Shown: piece by piece, positions 30,187 to 37,685 of the stretch
How positions within the stretch are numbered: position 1 is the stretch's first letter
Layout: the number at the start of each line of letters is the position of its first letter
Notes under the pieces: model-generated
Seen by the model: only the letters and a program-made list of their open reading frames with translations
Database searches by the model: none
What the model was told of the DNA's origin: nothing
Position numbers and translations under genes: made by a program
Source of the DNA: Burkholderia sp.
GTDB taxonomy: Bacteria; Pseudomonadota; Gammaproteobacteria; Burkholderiales; Burkholderiaceae
Assembly: GCA_031253835.1 (NCBI GenBank)
Contig: JAIRVP010000004.1
Span: 1-64,000 of the forward strand
Reading direction: 5' to 3'
Length of the DNA stretch: 64,000 bases

Positions 30187-31230
30187 TCAGGCCAGTTCGT
30201 CCGGGCCCACGCGCACGACGACCTTGCCGAAATTCTTGCCGGCGAGCAAGCCGATCAGTGCTTCCGGTGCATCGGCGAGATCGGGGACGACGTCCTCGAG
30301 CGTCTTCACCTTGCCCTGCGCGACCCATTCGCTCATTTCCTTGAGGAACGGCGCATAGCCGGTTGCATAGTGATCGAGGATGATGAAACCCTGCACGCGG
30401 ATGCGCTTGCGGAGGATCGTCGACATCAGCAGCGGCACGCGGTCGGGGCCGGCCGGCAGTTCGGTGTCGTTGTAATGCGCGATGACGCCGCACACGGGCA
30501 CGCGCGCCTGCTCGTTCAACAACGGCCACACCGCGTCGAACACGGCGCCGCCGACGTTCTCGAAATAGACGTCGATGCCGTTCGGGCACGCGTCCTTCAG
30601 CTTCGCGGCGAACGCCGGATCGCGGTGGTCGACGCACGCGTCGAAGCCGAGCGAATCGGTCACGTACGCGCACTTGTCGGCGCCGCCCGCGACGCCGACC
30701 ACGCGACAGCCCTTCAGCTTCGCGATCTGGCCGACCACCGCGCCGACCGCGCCGCTCGCGGCCGCGACGACCACGGTTTCGCCGGCCTTCGGTTCGCCGA
30801 TCTTCAGCAGCCCCGTGTACGCGGTGAAGCCCGGCATGCCGAGCACGCCGAGTGCGTAGGACGGATGCGCGAAGTCGCGGCCGAGCGGAATCAGGTCGCG
30901 TCCGTCGGACAGCGCATAGTCCTGCCAGCCGGCCCCGGCGACGACGAGATCGCCTTCGCGGAACGCCGGCAGGTTCGACGCTACGACGCGGCTGACCGTG
31001 CCGCCGACCATCGGCTGGCCGAGTTCGGCCGGCGGCGCATAGGACGGCGCGTCGCTCATCCGGCCGCGCATGTACGGATCGAGCGACAACCAGACCGTGC
31101 GCAGCAGCACCTGGCCGGCGCCGGGCGTCGGCACGTCACCGGTTTCGGAGCGGAAGTTGCCCGGCGTCGGTGCGCCGACCGGGCGCGAAGTCAGGATGAT
31201 CTGGCGGTTTGCGGTCTTGCTTTGCGGCAT
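30187..31230 (-). CDS. NADP-dependent medium-chain oxidoreductase (CurA/leukotriene B4 dehydrogenase-like)
   Basis: A 347-residue zinc-independent MDR-family reductase. The N-terminal SLDPYMRGRMSD motif, the nucleotide-binding AAASGAVGAVVGQIAKLKGC and GVAGGADKCAYVTDSLGFD, and FENVGGAVFDAV are standard for the PTGR/CurA group, which reduces alpha,beta-unsaturated carbonyls. ATG 31230 is chosen because GGAGG lies 5 nt upstream; another ATG five codons earlier has none. A palindrome shared with the upstream tetR promoter lies at 31410-31424, so this gene is probably a direct TetR target. Confidence 0.92.
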   Translation of the reverse strand: MPQSKTANRQIILTSRPVGAPTPGNFRSETGDVPTPGAGQVLLRTVWLSLDPYMRGRMSDAPSYAPPAELGQPMVGGTVSRVVASNLPAFREGDLVVAGAGWQDYALSDGRDLIPLGRDFAHPSYALGVLGMPGFTAYTGLLKIGEPKAGETVVVAAASGAVGAVVGQIAKLKGCRVVGVAGGADKCAYVTDSLGFDACVDHRDPAFAAKLKDACPNGIDVYFENVGGAVFDAVWPLLNEQARVPVCGVIAHYNDTELPAGPDRVPLLMSTILRKRIRVQGFIILDHYATGYAPFLKEMSEWVAQGKVKTLEDVVPDLADAPEALIGLLAGKNFGKVVVRVGPDELA

Positions 31231-31409
31231 GTGAGCCTCCGTCAACAGGATTGGACGTGCTTCGTGGGCACGATCGGATCAGGAATGGACCAGCAGAAGA
31301 TACGCGCCGGCGGCCGCGTCGGCACTCGGGCCATCGCGGTCGCATGCGTGCGGTTGGAGCAATCGGGACAGCGTAACGCGGCGTGAAGCGTTCGTCATGC
31401 GTGTTTGAG

Positions 31410-31424
31410 TAGACCAGTCGTCTA
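31410..31424 (-). promoter_or_regulatory. Putative TetR operator in front of the oxidoreductase gene
   Basis: TAGACCAGTCGTCTA, an inverted repeat TAGAC-N5-GTCTA lying 179 bp upstream of the oxidoreductase start, between it and the tetR stop. It differs at one central base from the copy upstream of tetR. Two copies framing the same regulator and target strongly suggest the binding site of that regulator. Confidence 0.75.
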
Positions 31425-31464
31425 GAATCAGGGCAAAAACAAGGCGCGCCGAAGCGCGCCCGGC

Positions 31465-32085
31465 TTACGACCGCGCACCGCCCTGCGCGACCGGCGGCAG
31501 GTTCAGCATGCGGCGCGTTTCGGCCATCGCCCTTTCGAGCGGCTGGCGAGTGCGGTGAATTTTTTCCAGCAGCGTCGCGCCCAGCCACAGCTCGTACAGG
31601 ATCGCGGCTGTGTGCGGCGGATCGTCGACTGCGCGCAGCGAGCCGTCGGCCAGCCCGGCCTCGATGCCGCCCGCGAGCCGCTCGATGATCTGGCTCGTGC
31701 CGCGCCGCAGCACCGCGCGCATCGCTTCCGACAGGTCCGACACTTCCGCGCCGAGCTTCACCGCGAGGCACTTGCCCTCCGGATCGTCCGCGCACTGCGT
31801 GTGCAGCCAGTTGCCCCAGTACGTCATCAGGCGCTCGGCACCGGTGCCGGCCTGGTGCTTGAGCAGGTTGTCGAGATGCGCGAGATAGCCTTCGAAATAC
31901 GATTCGAGCAGCGCTTCGCCGAATGCCTCTTTCGAGCCGAAGTAATGGTAGAACGAGCCCTTCGGGATGCCCGCCGCGGCGAGTATCTCGTTCAGACCGA
32001 CCGCCGAAAACCCCTTGTGGAGCATGATCGGCTTCGCGATATTCAGGATGTGCTGGCGGACTTCCGCGCCTGAAGATGCATTCAT
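31465..32085 (-). CDS. TetR-family transcriptional repressor of the oxidoreductase operon
   Basis: A 206-residue regulator with an N-terminal helix-turn-helix (VGLNEILAAAGIPKGSFYHY then FGSKEAF). The C-terminal ligand domain resembles the AcuR/NemR branch, which senses electrophiles such as acrylate or N-ethylmaleimide. The start MNASSGAEV (32085) is preferred to an upstream in-frame codon because the palindromic operator at 32108-32122 lies just before it, consistent with autoregulation. The ligand is not predictable here. Confidence 0.9.
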   Translation of the reverse strand: MNASSGAEVRQHILNIAKPIMLHKGFSAVGLNEILAAAGIPKGSFYHYFGSKEAFGEALLESYFEGYLAHLDNLLKHQAGTGAERLMTYWGNWLHTQCADDPEGKCLAVKLGAEVSDLSEAMRAVLRRGTSQIIERLAGGIEAGLADGSLRAVDDPPHTAAILYELWLGATLLEKIHRTRQPLERAMAETRRMLNLPPVAQGGARS

Positions 32086-32107
32086 GATGGCGTATGGTAG
32101 CAACGAT

Positions 32108-32122
32108 TAGACCGGTCGTCTA
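32108..32122 (-). promoter_or_regulatory. Putative TetR autoregulatory operator
   Basis: TAGACCGGTCGTCTA, the same TAGAC-N5-GTCTA dyad as at 31410-31424 (one base different), located 23 bp upstream of the tetR start codon. The position suits a repressor that blocks its own promoter. Confidence 0.78.
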
Positions 32123-32383
32123 GTAACGTCGAACCGGCAGGTTGAGCGGCACTTTACCCGATCCCCGCCGGGCGCCCAATGCCTGGCCGGCGTCCCCCCT
32201 GCACCGTTGCGTGCACGGCGTCACACGAGCGACTCGATTTCGTCGCGGGCGTTTCATCGATCGCCCGCTTAAATACGCGCGGCGCAGGTGCCGGCGGTCG
32301 CGAATACGCAGCCGGCATTGCACACGTGTGCAATGCGCCGGACTGTCGTTGCCGCCTCTCGAACCCGTGACCAGGAACGCTCC

Positions 32384-33955
32384 ATGACCGCTTCGAAACC
32401 CGCTCGCCCGCCCGCGCCGAACCGCCGGCGTTTCATCCAGCGCGGCGCCGCGCTGACCCTGTCGCCGCTCGTCGGCACGCTGGCCGCCTGTGGCGGCGAC
32501 GGCAATACGACGTCCGCGTCGTCGTTCGCCGCGACCGGCGCCGCGAATACGGCCGCGCGCAGCTACGGCATCGCCGATCGTTCGATCACGATCAACGTCA
32601 CCCATGCGATCCCGTCGACGACGCTCGCGTTCGGCAATGCGGCGAGCCAGAGCGGTTCGACGCCGCAGGCATCGCAAGCGCTGGTCGCACCCGGGCAATC
32701 GACGGCCGTCAGCGCATCGAACAGCTGGGGCGATTGCACGGGGTCGTTCAGCCTCGCCGGCGGCGACGCGTCATTTGCGATCGCGTACACGCATCCGTTC
32801 GGCTCGCAGCCGACCACCGTCAGCGTCACGCCGTCGGCCGGCTACGTGTCGGGCGCCGACGCCGCGACGTTTCCCGGTCACGACTCGGTCGCGAATCTCA
32901 ACCTGTATCGCGGCGTCGCGACCGCGAACGGCGCATGGGTCGTCCCGCTCGCGCAACTCGCGACGCCGCCGGCCAACAACTGCCAGGATTTCGCGAACAG
33001 CATGTTCGGCGCCAACGTGCGCACGGCCGCGGCCATCCAGTCCGCGTACCAGGGCACCGGGTCGCTCGGCTACGTGCCGCCGGCCGATTTCACCGGCGGC
33101 CAGCTCGCGGGTTTCGTCGCGCAATGGGTGCAGCGCTGGCAGAACGGCGCGTCGTATACCGTGCTGCCCGCCGCCGATGCGCAACTGATCGATGCGCTGA
33201 AGCAATACGTGTCGAGCGCATCGAACGCGGGCCCGCTGACGATGTGGGTGCCGCAGATCGCATGGCAGGCCGGTACGGACCCGGCGGTCTTCGCGCTGAC
33301 GGGCTATCGCGCATTTCCGTTCGTCGATGCGCAGGGCAACTGGGTGGCGGCGACATTGTCCGCGTTCCTGACGCTGCTGACGGCCGGTTCGCATCTCGTC
33401 GCGATCAGCGCAACGAGCGACCTGCCGGCGGGCGTCACGATGCAGGCGTTCGACAGCTTCATGGGTGCGAGCGGGTTGACGACGTCGACGGATATCGGCA
33501 ACTCGCACTACGCGTCGGTGCTGAACACGACGGGCCGCTACTACCTGAGCGTCGGCAGCGATTTCGCGCCGGTGAACTGCGGGTTGATCCTGTCGTTCCT
33601 GTACGGGCGTACGGTGAACAACCTGCTCGCGGGCGCCGGCACGTACAACACGTTCATCCAGCTCGAAGGATGGCAGGCCGGCGGCTCGCGTCACAACGCC
33701 GACTACACGACATACCAGCAGACGCTGTGGAACATCTCGACGTATGGGGCATCCGCGTACAGCGAGAAGCGCGCGACGTCGATCTTCCTCGCGCCGGCCG
33801 GCTGGACGCCGCAGGTCTACCAGACGACGCGGATGATGCCGTACGTCGGCGCGTATGCGCAGTCGAACGGCACGCCGCAGGGCTGGCTGAATACGTCGCT
33901 CGTGACGATTCCGGCGGATGCGCCGCCGCTGCCGTCGAAGTATGTGACGAGTTGA
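32384..33955 (+). CDS. Tat-exported putative lipoprotein of unknown function
   Basis: A 523-residue protein I do not recognise. The N-terminus has a twin-arginine-like motif (NRRRFIQRG), a moderately hydrophobic stretch (ALTLSPLVGTLA) and a possible lipobox LAAC, so it is probably exported by Tat and may be lipidated. Mature residues are rich in Ser, Thr, Ala, Gly and aromatic residues. The first ~130 look like a beta-sandwich domain (SWGDCTGSFSLAGGD; YTHPFGSQPTTVSVTP), and the rest is a larger domain with YNTFIQLEGWQAGGS and an SKYVTS end. ATG 32384 follows an AGGA sequence. It stands alone between convergent and divergent neighbours. Confidence 0.8.
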   Translation: MTASKPARPPAPNRRRFIQRGAALTLSPLVGTLAACGGDGNTTSASSFAATGAANTAARSYGIADRSITINVTHAIPSTTLAFGNAASQSGSTPQASQALVAPGQSTAVSASNSWGDCTGSFSLAGGDASFAIAYTHPFGSQPTTVSVTPSAGYVSGADAATFPGHDSVANLNLYRGVATANGAWVVPLAQLATPPANNCQDFANSMFGANVRTAAAIQSAYQGTGSLGYVPPADFTGGQLAGFVAQWVQRWQNGASYTVLPAADAQLIDALKQYVSSASNAGPLTMWVPQIAWQAGTDPAVFALTGYRAFPFVDAQGNWVAATLSAFLTLLTAGSHLVAISATSDLPAGVTMQAFDSFMGASGLTTSTDIGNSHYASVLNTTGRYYLSVGSDFAPVNCGLILSFLYGRTVNNLLAGAGTYNTFIQLEGWQAGGSRHNADYTTYQQTLWNISTYGASAYSEKRATSIFLAPAGWTPQVYQTTRMMPYVGAYAQSNGTPQGWLNTSLVTIPADAPPLPSKYVTS

Positions 33956-33981
33956 GTTGAATCGGGCGGGTACGCGTCGGG

Positions 33982-34009
33982 GCGTGTGCCGACATCGGTC
34001 GGCGCACGC
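33982..34009. terminator. Hairpin between convergent genes (possible terminator)
   Basis: GCGTGTGCCGAC at 33982-33993 pairs with GTCGGCGCACGC at 33998-34009 through a 4-nt ATCG loop, with one G-U pair. It lies in the 68-bp gap between the stops of the exported-protein gene and the KfrA-like gene. There is no clear T tract, so termination efficiency is uncertain. Confidence 0.5.
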
Positions 34010-34023
34010 TTCCCGGTTCGTCG

Positions 34024-35043
34024 TCAGCGCGGCGCTTCGTCGGCGCGCTTTCTCGTGCGGGCCTTGCGTTCTTCCCGCTGCGCGGCCGGCGCCGTCCTGA
34101 CACCGCGCAGCGGCGCCCGGCGCGCGAGGACCGTCATCTCGCGTCTCAGCGCGTCGAGCTCCTTGCCGCGTGCCGCATCGGTCGCCTGTGCGCCGTCGAG
34201 CTGCCCCTGAAGCACGCCGCATCGATGCAGTGCGTCGCCGAGTTGCGCCTGCAGATCGGCGGTGTCTTTCCGGTGTTGCGCATCGCGTTGTTCCGTGCGC
34301 GATGTCGCCGCGTCGAGTTCCTTTTGCAACCGCGCGGCCGTGAGCCGCTCGCGATCGATCTCGTGAAGCGCCCGCTTTTCCGACGCGCGCAAGCGTTCCT
34401 CGGCGCGGCCCGCGTCGTCGCGCAGGCGATCGAGCTGGGTCGTGAAATCGGCGCGTGCCTGCGCGAGTGCACGATCGCCTTCCGCGTTGTCGGCCTTCAG
34501 GCGCTCGATATCCGCTTGCAGCGCGTGTCGCGACGCTTCGTCGGCCGCCCTCGCCTGCTCCAGTTCCTGAATGCGCACCTGGGCGGCCAGCAATGCGGCC
34601 GTGCGTTGCTCCAGCGCGGTTTCGGTGCGGGCGAGTTCGGCCTGCAGCGACGCGACTTCCGTTTTTGCCGCCCCCCGTTCTGCTTCGACTTCCGCGCGCA
34701 GCGCGTCGAGCGCGGCAGCCGCGTCGGTGCTCGAGCGATTCCACAGCGCGGCGACCAGTTCGCCGGCTGCCGCCTGCAGATCGGCCGGCAAATCCGGGTG
34801 CTCGATGCGGACGCGGCTCTTTTCCCGCAGCTCGGCCCAGAACTCGCCGAGGACGGCCGTCGGCGTGCTCATGCTGCCCTTGCGGACGAGCTGGTACAGG
34901 CGGTTTGCCGTGGGCGTGATGCCGAAGCGGAAGAACAGCAGCGCGCAGGCCTCGCGGTACAACTCGCGGGTTTTCGGGAAGTCGGCCTTGAGGCGCTCGA
35001 TTTCGGCGGTCAGGCGGGGTTCGTCGGCAGCGAGATCGGACAT
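34024..35043 (-). CDS. KfrA-like DNA-binding protein with long coiled coil
   Basis: A 339-residue protein. Residues about 10-105 match the KfrA N-terminal DNA-binding domain (CALLFFRFGITPTANRLYQL; MSTPTAVLGEFWAELREKSR). The rest, about 110-315, is a heptad-rich alpha-helical coiled coil (AELARTETALEQRTAALL; ERLKADNAEGDRALAQAR), ending in a basic tail (REERKARTRKRADE). KfrA proteins are plasmid-encoded regulators or partition accessories, but chromosomal relatives are common in Burkholderia. ATG 35043 is preferred to an upstream one at 35091 because a promoter-like element overlaps the extra codons. Confidence 0.78.
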   Translation of the reverse strand: MSDLAADEPRLTAEIERLKADFPKTRELYREACALLFFRFGITPTANRLYQLVRKGSMSTPTAVLGEFWAELREKSRVRIEHPDLPADLQAAAGELVAALWNRSSTDAAAALDALRAEVEAERGAAKTEVASLQAELARTETALEQRTAALLAAQVRIQELEQARAADEASRHALQADIERLKADNAEGDRALAQARADFTTQLDRLRDDAGRAEERLRASEKRALHEIDRERLTAARLQKELDAATSRTEQRDAQHRKDTADLQAQLGDALHRCGVLQGQLDGAQATDAARGKELDALRREMTVLARRAPLRGVRTAPAAQREERKARTRKRADEAPR

Positions 35044-35071
35044 GGCGGGTTTCGTCGGGAATTTCGTCAAT

Positions 35072-35099
35072 AATATAACGTAAACCGTCAAATATCCAA
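35072..35099 (-). promoter_or_regulatory. Candidate sigma-70 promoter of the KfrA-like gene
   Basis: On the minus strand TTGGAT (35099-35094) and TATATT (35077-35072) are 16 bp apart in an A+T-rich stretch, giving a leader of about 25 nt to ATG 35043. KfrA proteins autoregulate by binding A+T-rich repeats near their own promoter, so this region may also be an operator. Confidence 0.35.
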
Positions 35100-35342
35100 T
35101 CTATCAAGTCTTATAATTTGACATTATTTCTATAATGTTGAACTTTGGACTCTCTCGGCCTCGGCTGCTGTTTTTCATGAGCGATATCGATCCGGCAGAA
35201 GCAGGTCCGTGTGAGGGAGCGCTTTTGCCGTAGCGAAAGGCGTGTCGGGAATGGGGAGTGTCGGGCGGTGGGCCGGTCGGGGCCTTGCCGCATTGCCGGG
35301 TGGTGACGCTGCGACGTGTATTCGTCTCGTCGTTGTTGAACG

Positions 35343-35359
35343 GGTGCGTGTCACGCACC
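35343..35359. repeat. 17-bp perfect palindrome GGTGCGTG-T-CACGCACC
   Basis: Eight-base arms around one T. It is isolated between two minus-strand genes, 192 bp downstream of the lysozyme-like gene stop. It could be a hairpin in a transcript or an operator; there is no T tract. Confidence 0.55.
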
Positions 35360-35550
35360 GCTCGCGGTCCGGCTGGGCGCCGCCGCTTGATCGGAACATG
35401 TTCGGTGCGACGTCGTCGAGCGCCACGACCCAGGCTGACCGAGTACGTTGCCGGTCACGGGCATACCGCCGCTGTAGTCGCGATCCGGAGCGCGTCAGGT
35501 GGACAAACGGACCGCCGCCCCGCCCCGTCGCACCGAACGCCGATTCCGGC

Positions 35551-36390
35551 TCAGAGGCCTTCTTTCAGGAAGTTCTGCGCGTACTGGAGCCGGTTGTCCA
35601 TCTGCGGATCGGTCGCCTGCTCGTAGTCGGTGTCCCAGACCTGCGCGGCCTGCGACACGTTCGTCGTGTTCTTCAGGTCGGAGATCGTCTTGCTGTACGG
35701 GCCGTCCAGTTCCTGGTTCATGTAGCCGATGTTCGCGTCGAGGCTGCCCGGATCGAGGTTGTGCTGGTGCGCGTACGCGATCTCGCCCTGCTTGCGTGCG
35801 CCGCCCCATTGCGCGAGGCCCCAGCCGTTCGCGTTGTCGTCCGCGAAGTTGCCCGACGGCGCGCCTTCGGCGCCGCCCTGGTTGACGTTCGGCTTCAGCC
35901 CGCTTTCCTGCTGCAGGTTGCCGAGCACGCCCGCGATCTGCGTGTCGTTCAGCCCGTAGCGGCTGCGCAGGTCGTCCGCGATCGCGTTCGCCGCGCTGCC
36001 GCCGGTGTTCGTGGGCAGCGTCGATGCGCTTTGGCCGTCGCCCTGGCCGCCTTGCGGCTGCGGTACGCCGGCATTCGCCGGCGGTGCGTTGTTGGCCGGC
36101 GGCGCGTTGTTCGACTGCGGTTCGTTCAGCGAAAACGAAAGCGGCGTGCCGTTGCTGCCGCTGCCGTCGTCGCTCGCCAGCCGTATCGGCGGCATCCCGC
36201 CCCCGCTTCCATCGCCGCCAGGCTGCGTTCCGTCGGCGGCCGACGCTTGCTTGAGTGCGGCGAACACCGCCTGCAGGATCTGCTCGAGCTGAGCCAGCAC
36301 CTGCGTGATCTGCGCCTGGTTCGAACCGGAATTCTGCGAAGGGTCGAAATTCGTCGACCCGGTGGAATTCACACTCACTGACAAGGACAT
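35551..36390 (-). CDS. Harpin-like protein with C-terminal phage-tail-lysozyme domain, T3SS accessory
   Basis: A 279-residue protein. The N-terminal part begins MSLSVSVNSTG, has one amphipathic helix at about 25-50 (QITQVLAQLEQILQAVFAAL) and a Gly/Asn/Pro/Gln-rich stretch to about 135, all reminiscent of harpins. Residues about 135-279 resemble the phage tail lysozyme fold, with GNLQQESGL (likely catalytic Glu162) and NGWGLAQWGGARK. It could open peptidoglycan for the T3SS or be a secreted hydrolase. AGGAGG precedes the ATG. A perfect PIP box at 36471-36495 points to HrpB control. Confidence 0.82.
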   Translation of the reverse strand: MSLSVSVNSTGSTNFDPSQNSGSNQAQITQVLAQLEQILQAVFAALKQASAADGTQPGGDGSGGGMPPIRLASDDGSGSNGTPLSFSLNEPQSNNAPPANNAPPANAGVPQPQGGQGDGQSASTLPTNTGGSAANAIADDLRSRYGLNDTQIAGVLGNLQQESGLKPNVNQGGAEGAPSGNFADDNANGWGLAQWGGARKQGEIAYAHQHNLDPGSLDANIGYMNQELDGPYSKTISDLKNTTNVSQAAQVWDTDYEQATDPQMDNRLQYAQNFLKEGL

Positions 36391-36470
36391 GACTGCCTCC
36401 TTCCGGGCATCGCTTGACGGGCCATTTCGACGGACTATAGGCCGCATGTCTGGCGACACGCGCGGCCGAC

Positions 36471-36495
36471 GCGAAGCAGGCGACGGGATTGCGAA
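36471..36495 (-). promoter_or_regulatory. Perfect PIP/hrpII box, lysozyme-like gene
   Basis: On the minus strand TTCGC-N15-TTCGC (36495-36491 and 36475-36471), the plant-inducible-promoter consensus bound by HrpX/HrpB. A TATAGT hexamer at 36439-36434 begins 33 bp after the second TTCG (32-bp gap), within the normal 30-32 bp window. The start codon is at 36390. Confidence 0.85.
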
Positions 36496-36575
36496 TCGGA
36501 ACGCGGCACGGCGTGCGGTTGGCGCCGTCACGGCGGAGTCGCGCGGACCCGCGTCGCCGTGTGTTGTTCCAGTAC

Positions 36576-36600
36576 TTCGCGCGGCGTGCCGGCGTTTCGT
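36576..36600 (+). promoter_or_regulatory. hrpII box, harpin-like gene at 36734
   Basis: TTCGC-N15-TTCGT, which fulfils the Ralstonia hrpII consensus TTCG-N16-TTCG (36576-36579 and 36596-36599). TACAGT at 36631-36636 follows after 31 bp and would be the -10 element. The start codon lies about 98 bp further downstream. Confidence 0.82.
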
Positions 36601-36733
36601 GTCGGACCGCCCGGGCGCCGCGCCGAGGCATACAGTCGAATGGCCCGCGGCGCATGCCGACGGCCAACGGTGCCGGCCGGCGCAAACGGCGACGCGCGCC
36701 GACCCTGTCCACTCCCCGCGGAGCACGGCGACC

Positions 36734-37636
36734 ATGATTACCATCACCCTCCAGGGCAACGCCCCGATGTCCCGGACCGATTCCGCGCCCGATGCCGGAT
36801 CGGCGGACAACCCCGGTTCGCAACAGGTCGCGCAGATCATCCAGGAGCTGATGGCGGCGCTCAAGAGCCTGTTGTCGGGGCAGAACGGCGACGATGCGTC
36901 ATCGTCGCCGCCGGTGGGCGGCACGGGCCGGTCCGCCCCGCCGCTGGCCAACTACGATGCGCTGCCGCAGACATCGCCGCCGACCGGCCAGAATGCGCCG
37001 ATCGATCCGAACACGCAGAGCACACCGAACACGCAGCCCACCCCGAACGACCCGACCCGGCCGACCGGCGGGCCGCTTTCCGGAAGCCCGGCAAAACTGT
37101 CGACCAACGCCGGCGGCGTCGCGCAGGCCGGTGCGATAAACGGCATCGACCCGGCGTCGACGCAAACCGTCAACACCGGGACGGGCAACGACAAGACCTT
37201 CAACGTGACCAACAACACGAACCGGCCCGAGTCGTTCACGTACTCCGTGCAAGGCCAGAACAAGGCGACCCTCACGCTCGCGCCGGGCCAGACCGGCACC
37301 TTCGTCGGCGGCTCGCACGACATCGGCGTGCGCATCTCGCCATCCGACGCGAGCGGCAATACGCACCCGAACGAGGTGCTGTACGAAGACGGCGGGGCCG
37401 ACAACGGTCAGGCATCCAGTGCCGGCAATCCGGACGTGAGCAAGGTCGACGGCAACAAGGATTTCGCCGGCAACGACGAGAACATGACCGTGACGCTGTC
37501 CGACGGGCGCACGGCCGGCGACGGCGACGCGATCCGTCCGTACATGTACTCGACCGACGATGCGGCCGCGATGGGCCTCGCGGGCGATCCGAGCAAGACG
37601 GTCAATATCGTGATGTCGGACGCCACGAAGCAATGA
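36734..37636 (+). CDS. Harpin-like secreted protein of unknown function, ITIT N-terminus
   Basis: A 300-residue protein not recognised with certainty. It starts MITITLQGN, has a single amphipathic helix at about 29-46 (VAQIIQELMAALKSLL), then a Pro/Thr/Asn-rich region, and a C-terminal domain from about 150 (FNVTNNTNRPESFTYSVQ; APGQTGTFVGGSHD) that looks like an all-beta fold. It has no Cys and few aromatic residues, with no Sec signal. With an hrpII box in front, it is probably a T3SS-secreted harpin or accessory. A later in-frame ATG at 36767 is possible, but the helix and ITIT start argue for 36734. Confidence 0.75.
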   Translation: MITITLQGNAPMSRTDSAPDAGSADNPGSQQVAQIIQELMAALKSLLSGQNGDDASSSPPVGGTGRSAPPLANYDALPQTSPPTGQNAPIDPNTQSTPNTQPTPNDPTRPTGGPLSGSPAKLSTNAGGVAQAGAINGIDPASTQTVNTGTGNDKTFNVTNNTNRPESFTYSVQGQNKATLTLAPGQTGTFVGGSHDIGVRISPSDASGNTHPNEVLYEDGGADNGQASSAGNPDVSKVDGNKDFAGNDENMTVTLSDGRTAGDGDAIRPYMYSTDDAAAMGLAGDPSKTVNIVMSDATKQ

Positions 37637-37642
37637 CGGCGC

Positions 37643-37673
37643 GCGGTGAGCGCCAGCCGGCGGCGCTCACCGC
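37643..37673. terminator. Strong hairpin between convergent genes
   Basis: GCGGTGAGCGCC at 37643-37654 pairs perfectly with GGCGCTCACCGC at 37662-37673, with a 7-nt loop. It lies between the stop of the harpin-like gene (37636) and that of sctC (37686), so it probably ends transcription from both sides, though no T run is present. Confidence 0.65.
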
Positions 37674-37685
37674 TCCGGGCCGAGG

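Larger units (their letters stand above)
35044..35550. other. Intergenic region between the KfrA-like gene and the T3SS lysozyme-like gene
   Basis: About 500 bp without a convincing gene. The left part (35070-35150) is strongly A+T-rich and probably carries the KfrA-type promoter. The remainder is GC-rich, with no good ribosome-binding site leading into an open frame. It marks the edge of the T3SS region. It contains the palindrome described at 35343-35359. Confidence 0.6.
36391..36733. other. Divergent promoter region of the two harpin-like genes
   Basis: 343 bp between two divergent starts. It contains two hrpII/PIP boxes, one per direction, each followed at 31-32 bp by a -10-like hexamer. 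No gene is apparent inside; the longer plus-strand open frame crossing it lacks a ribosome-binding site. Confidence 0.75.

Noticed and set aside
35104-35160. TTGACA and TATAAT sequences on the plus strand near 35117
   Set aside because: They are only about 7 bp apart, far too close for a sigma-70 promoter.
36305-36733. Upstream extension of the ITIT harpin-like gene to codons before 36734
   Set aside because: The extra frame crosses the divergent promoter region including both hrpII boxes and has no ribosome-binding site.
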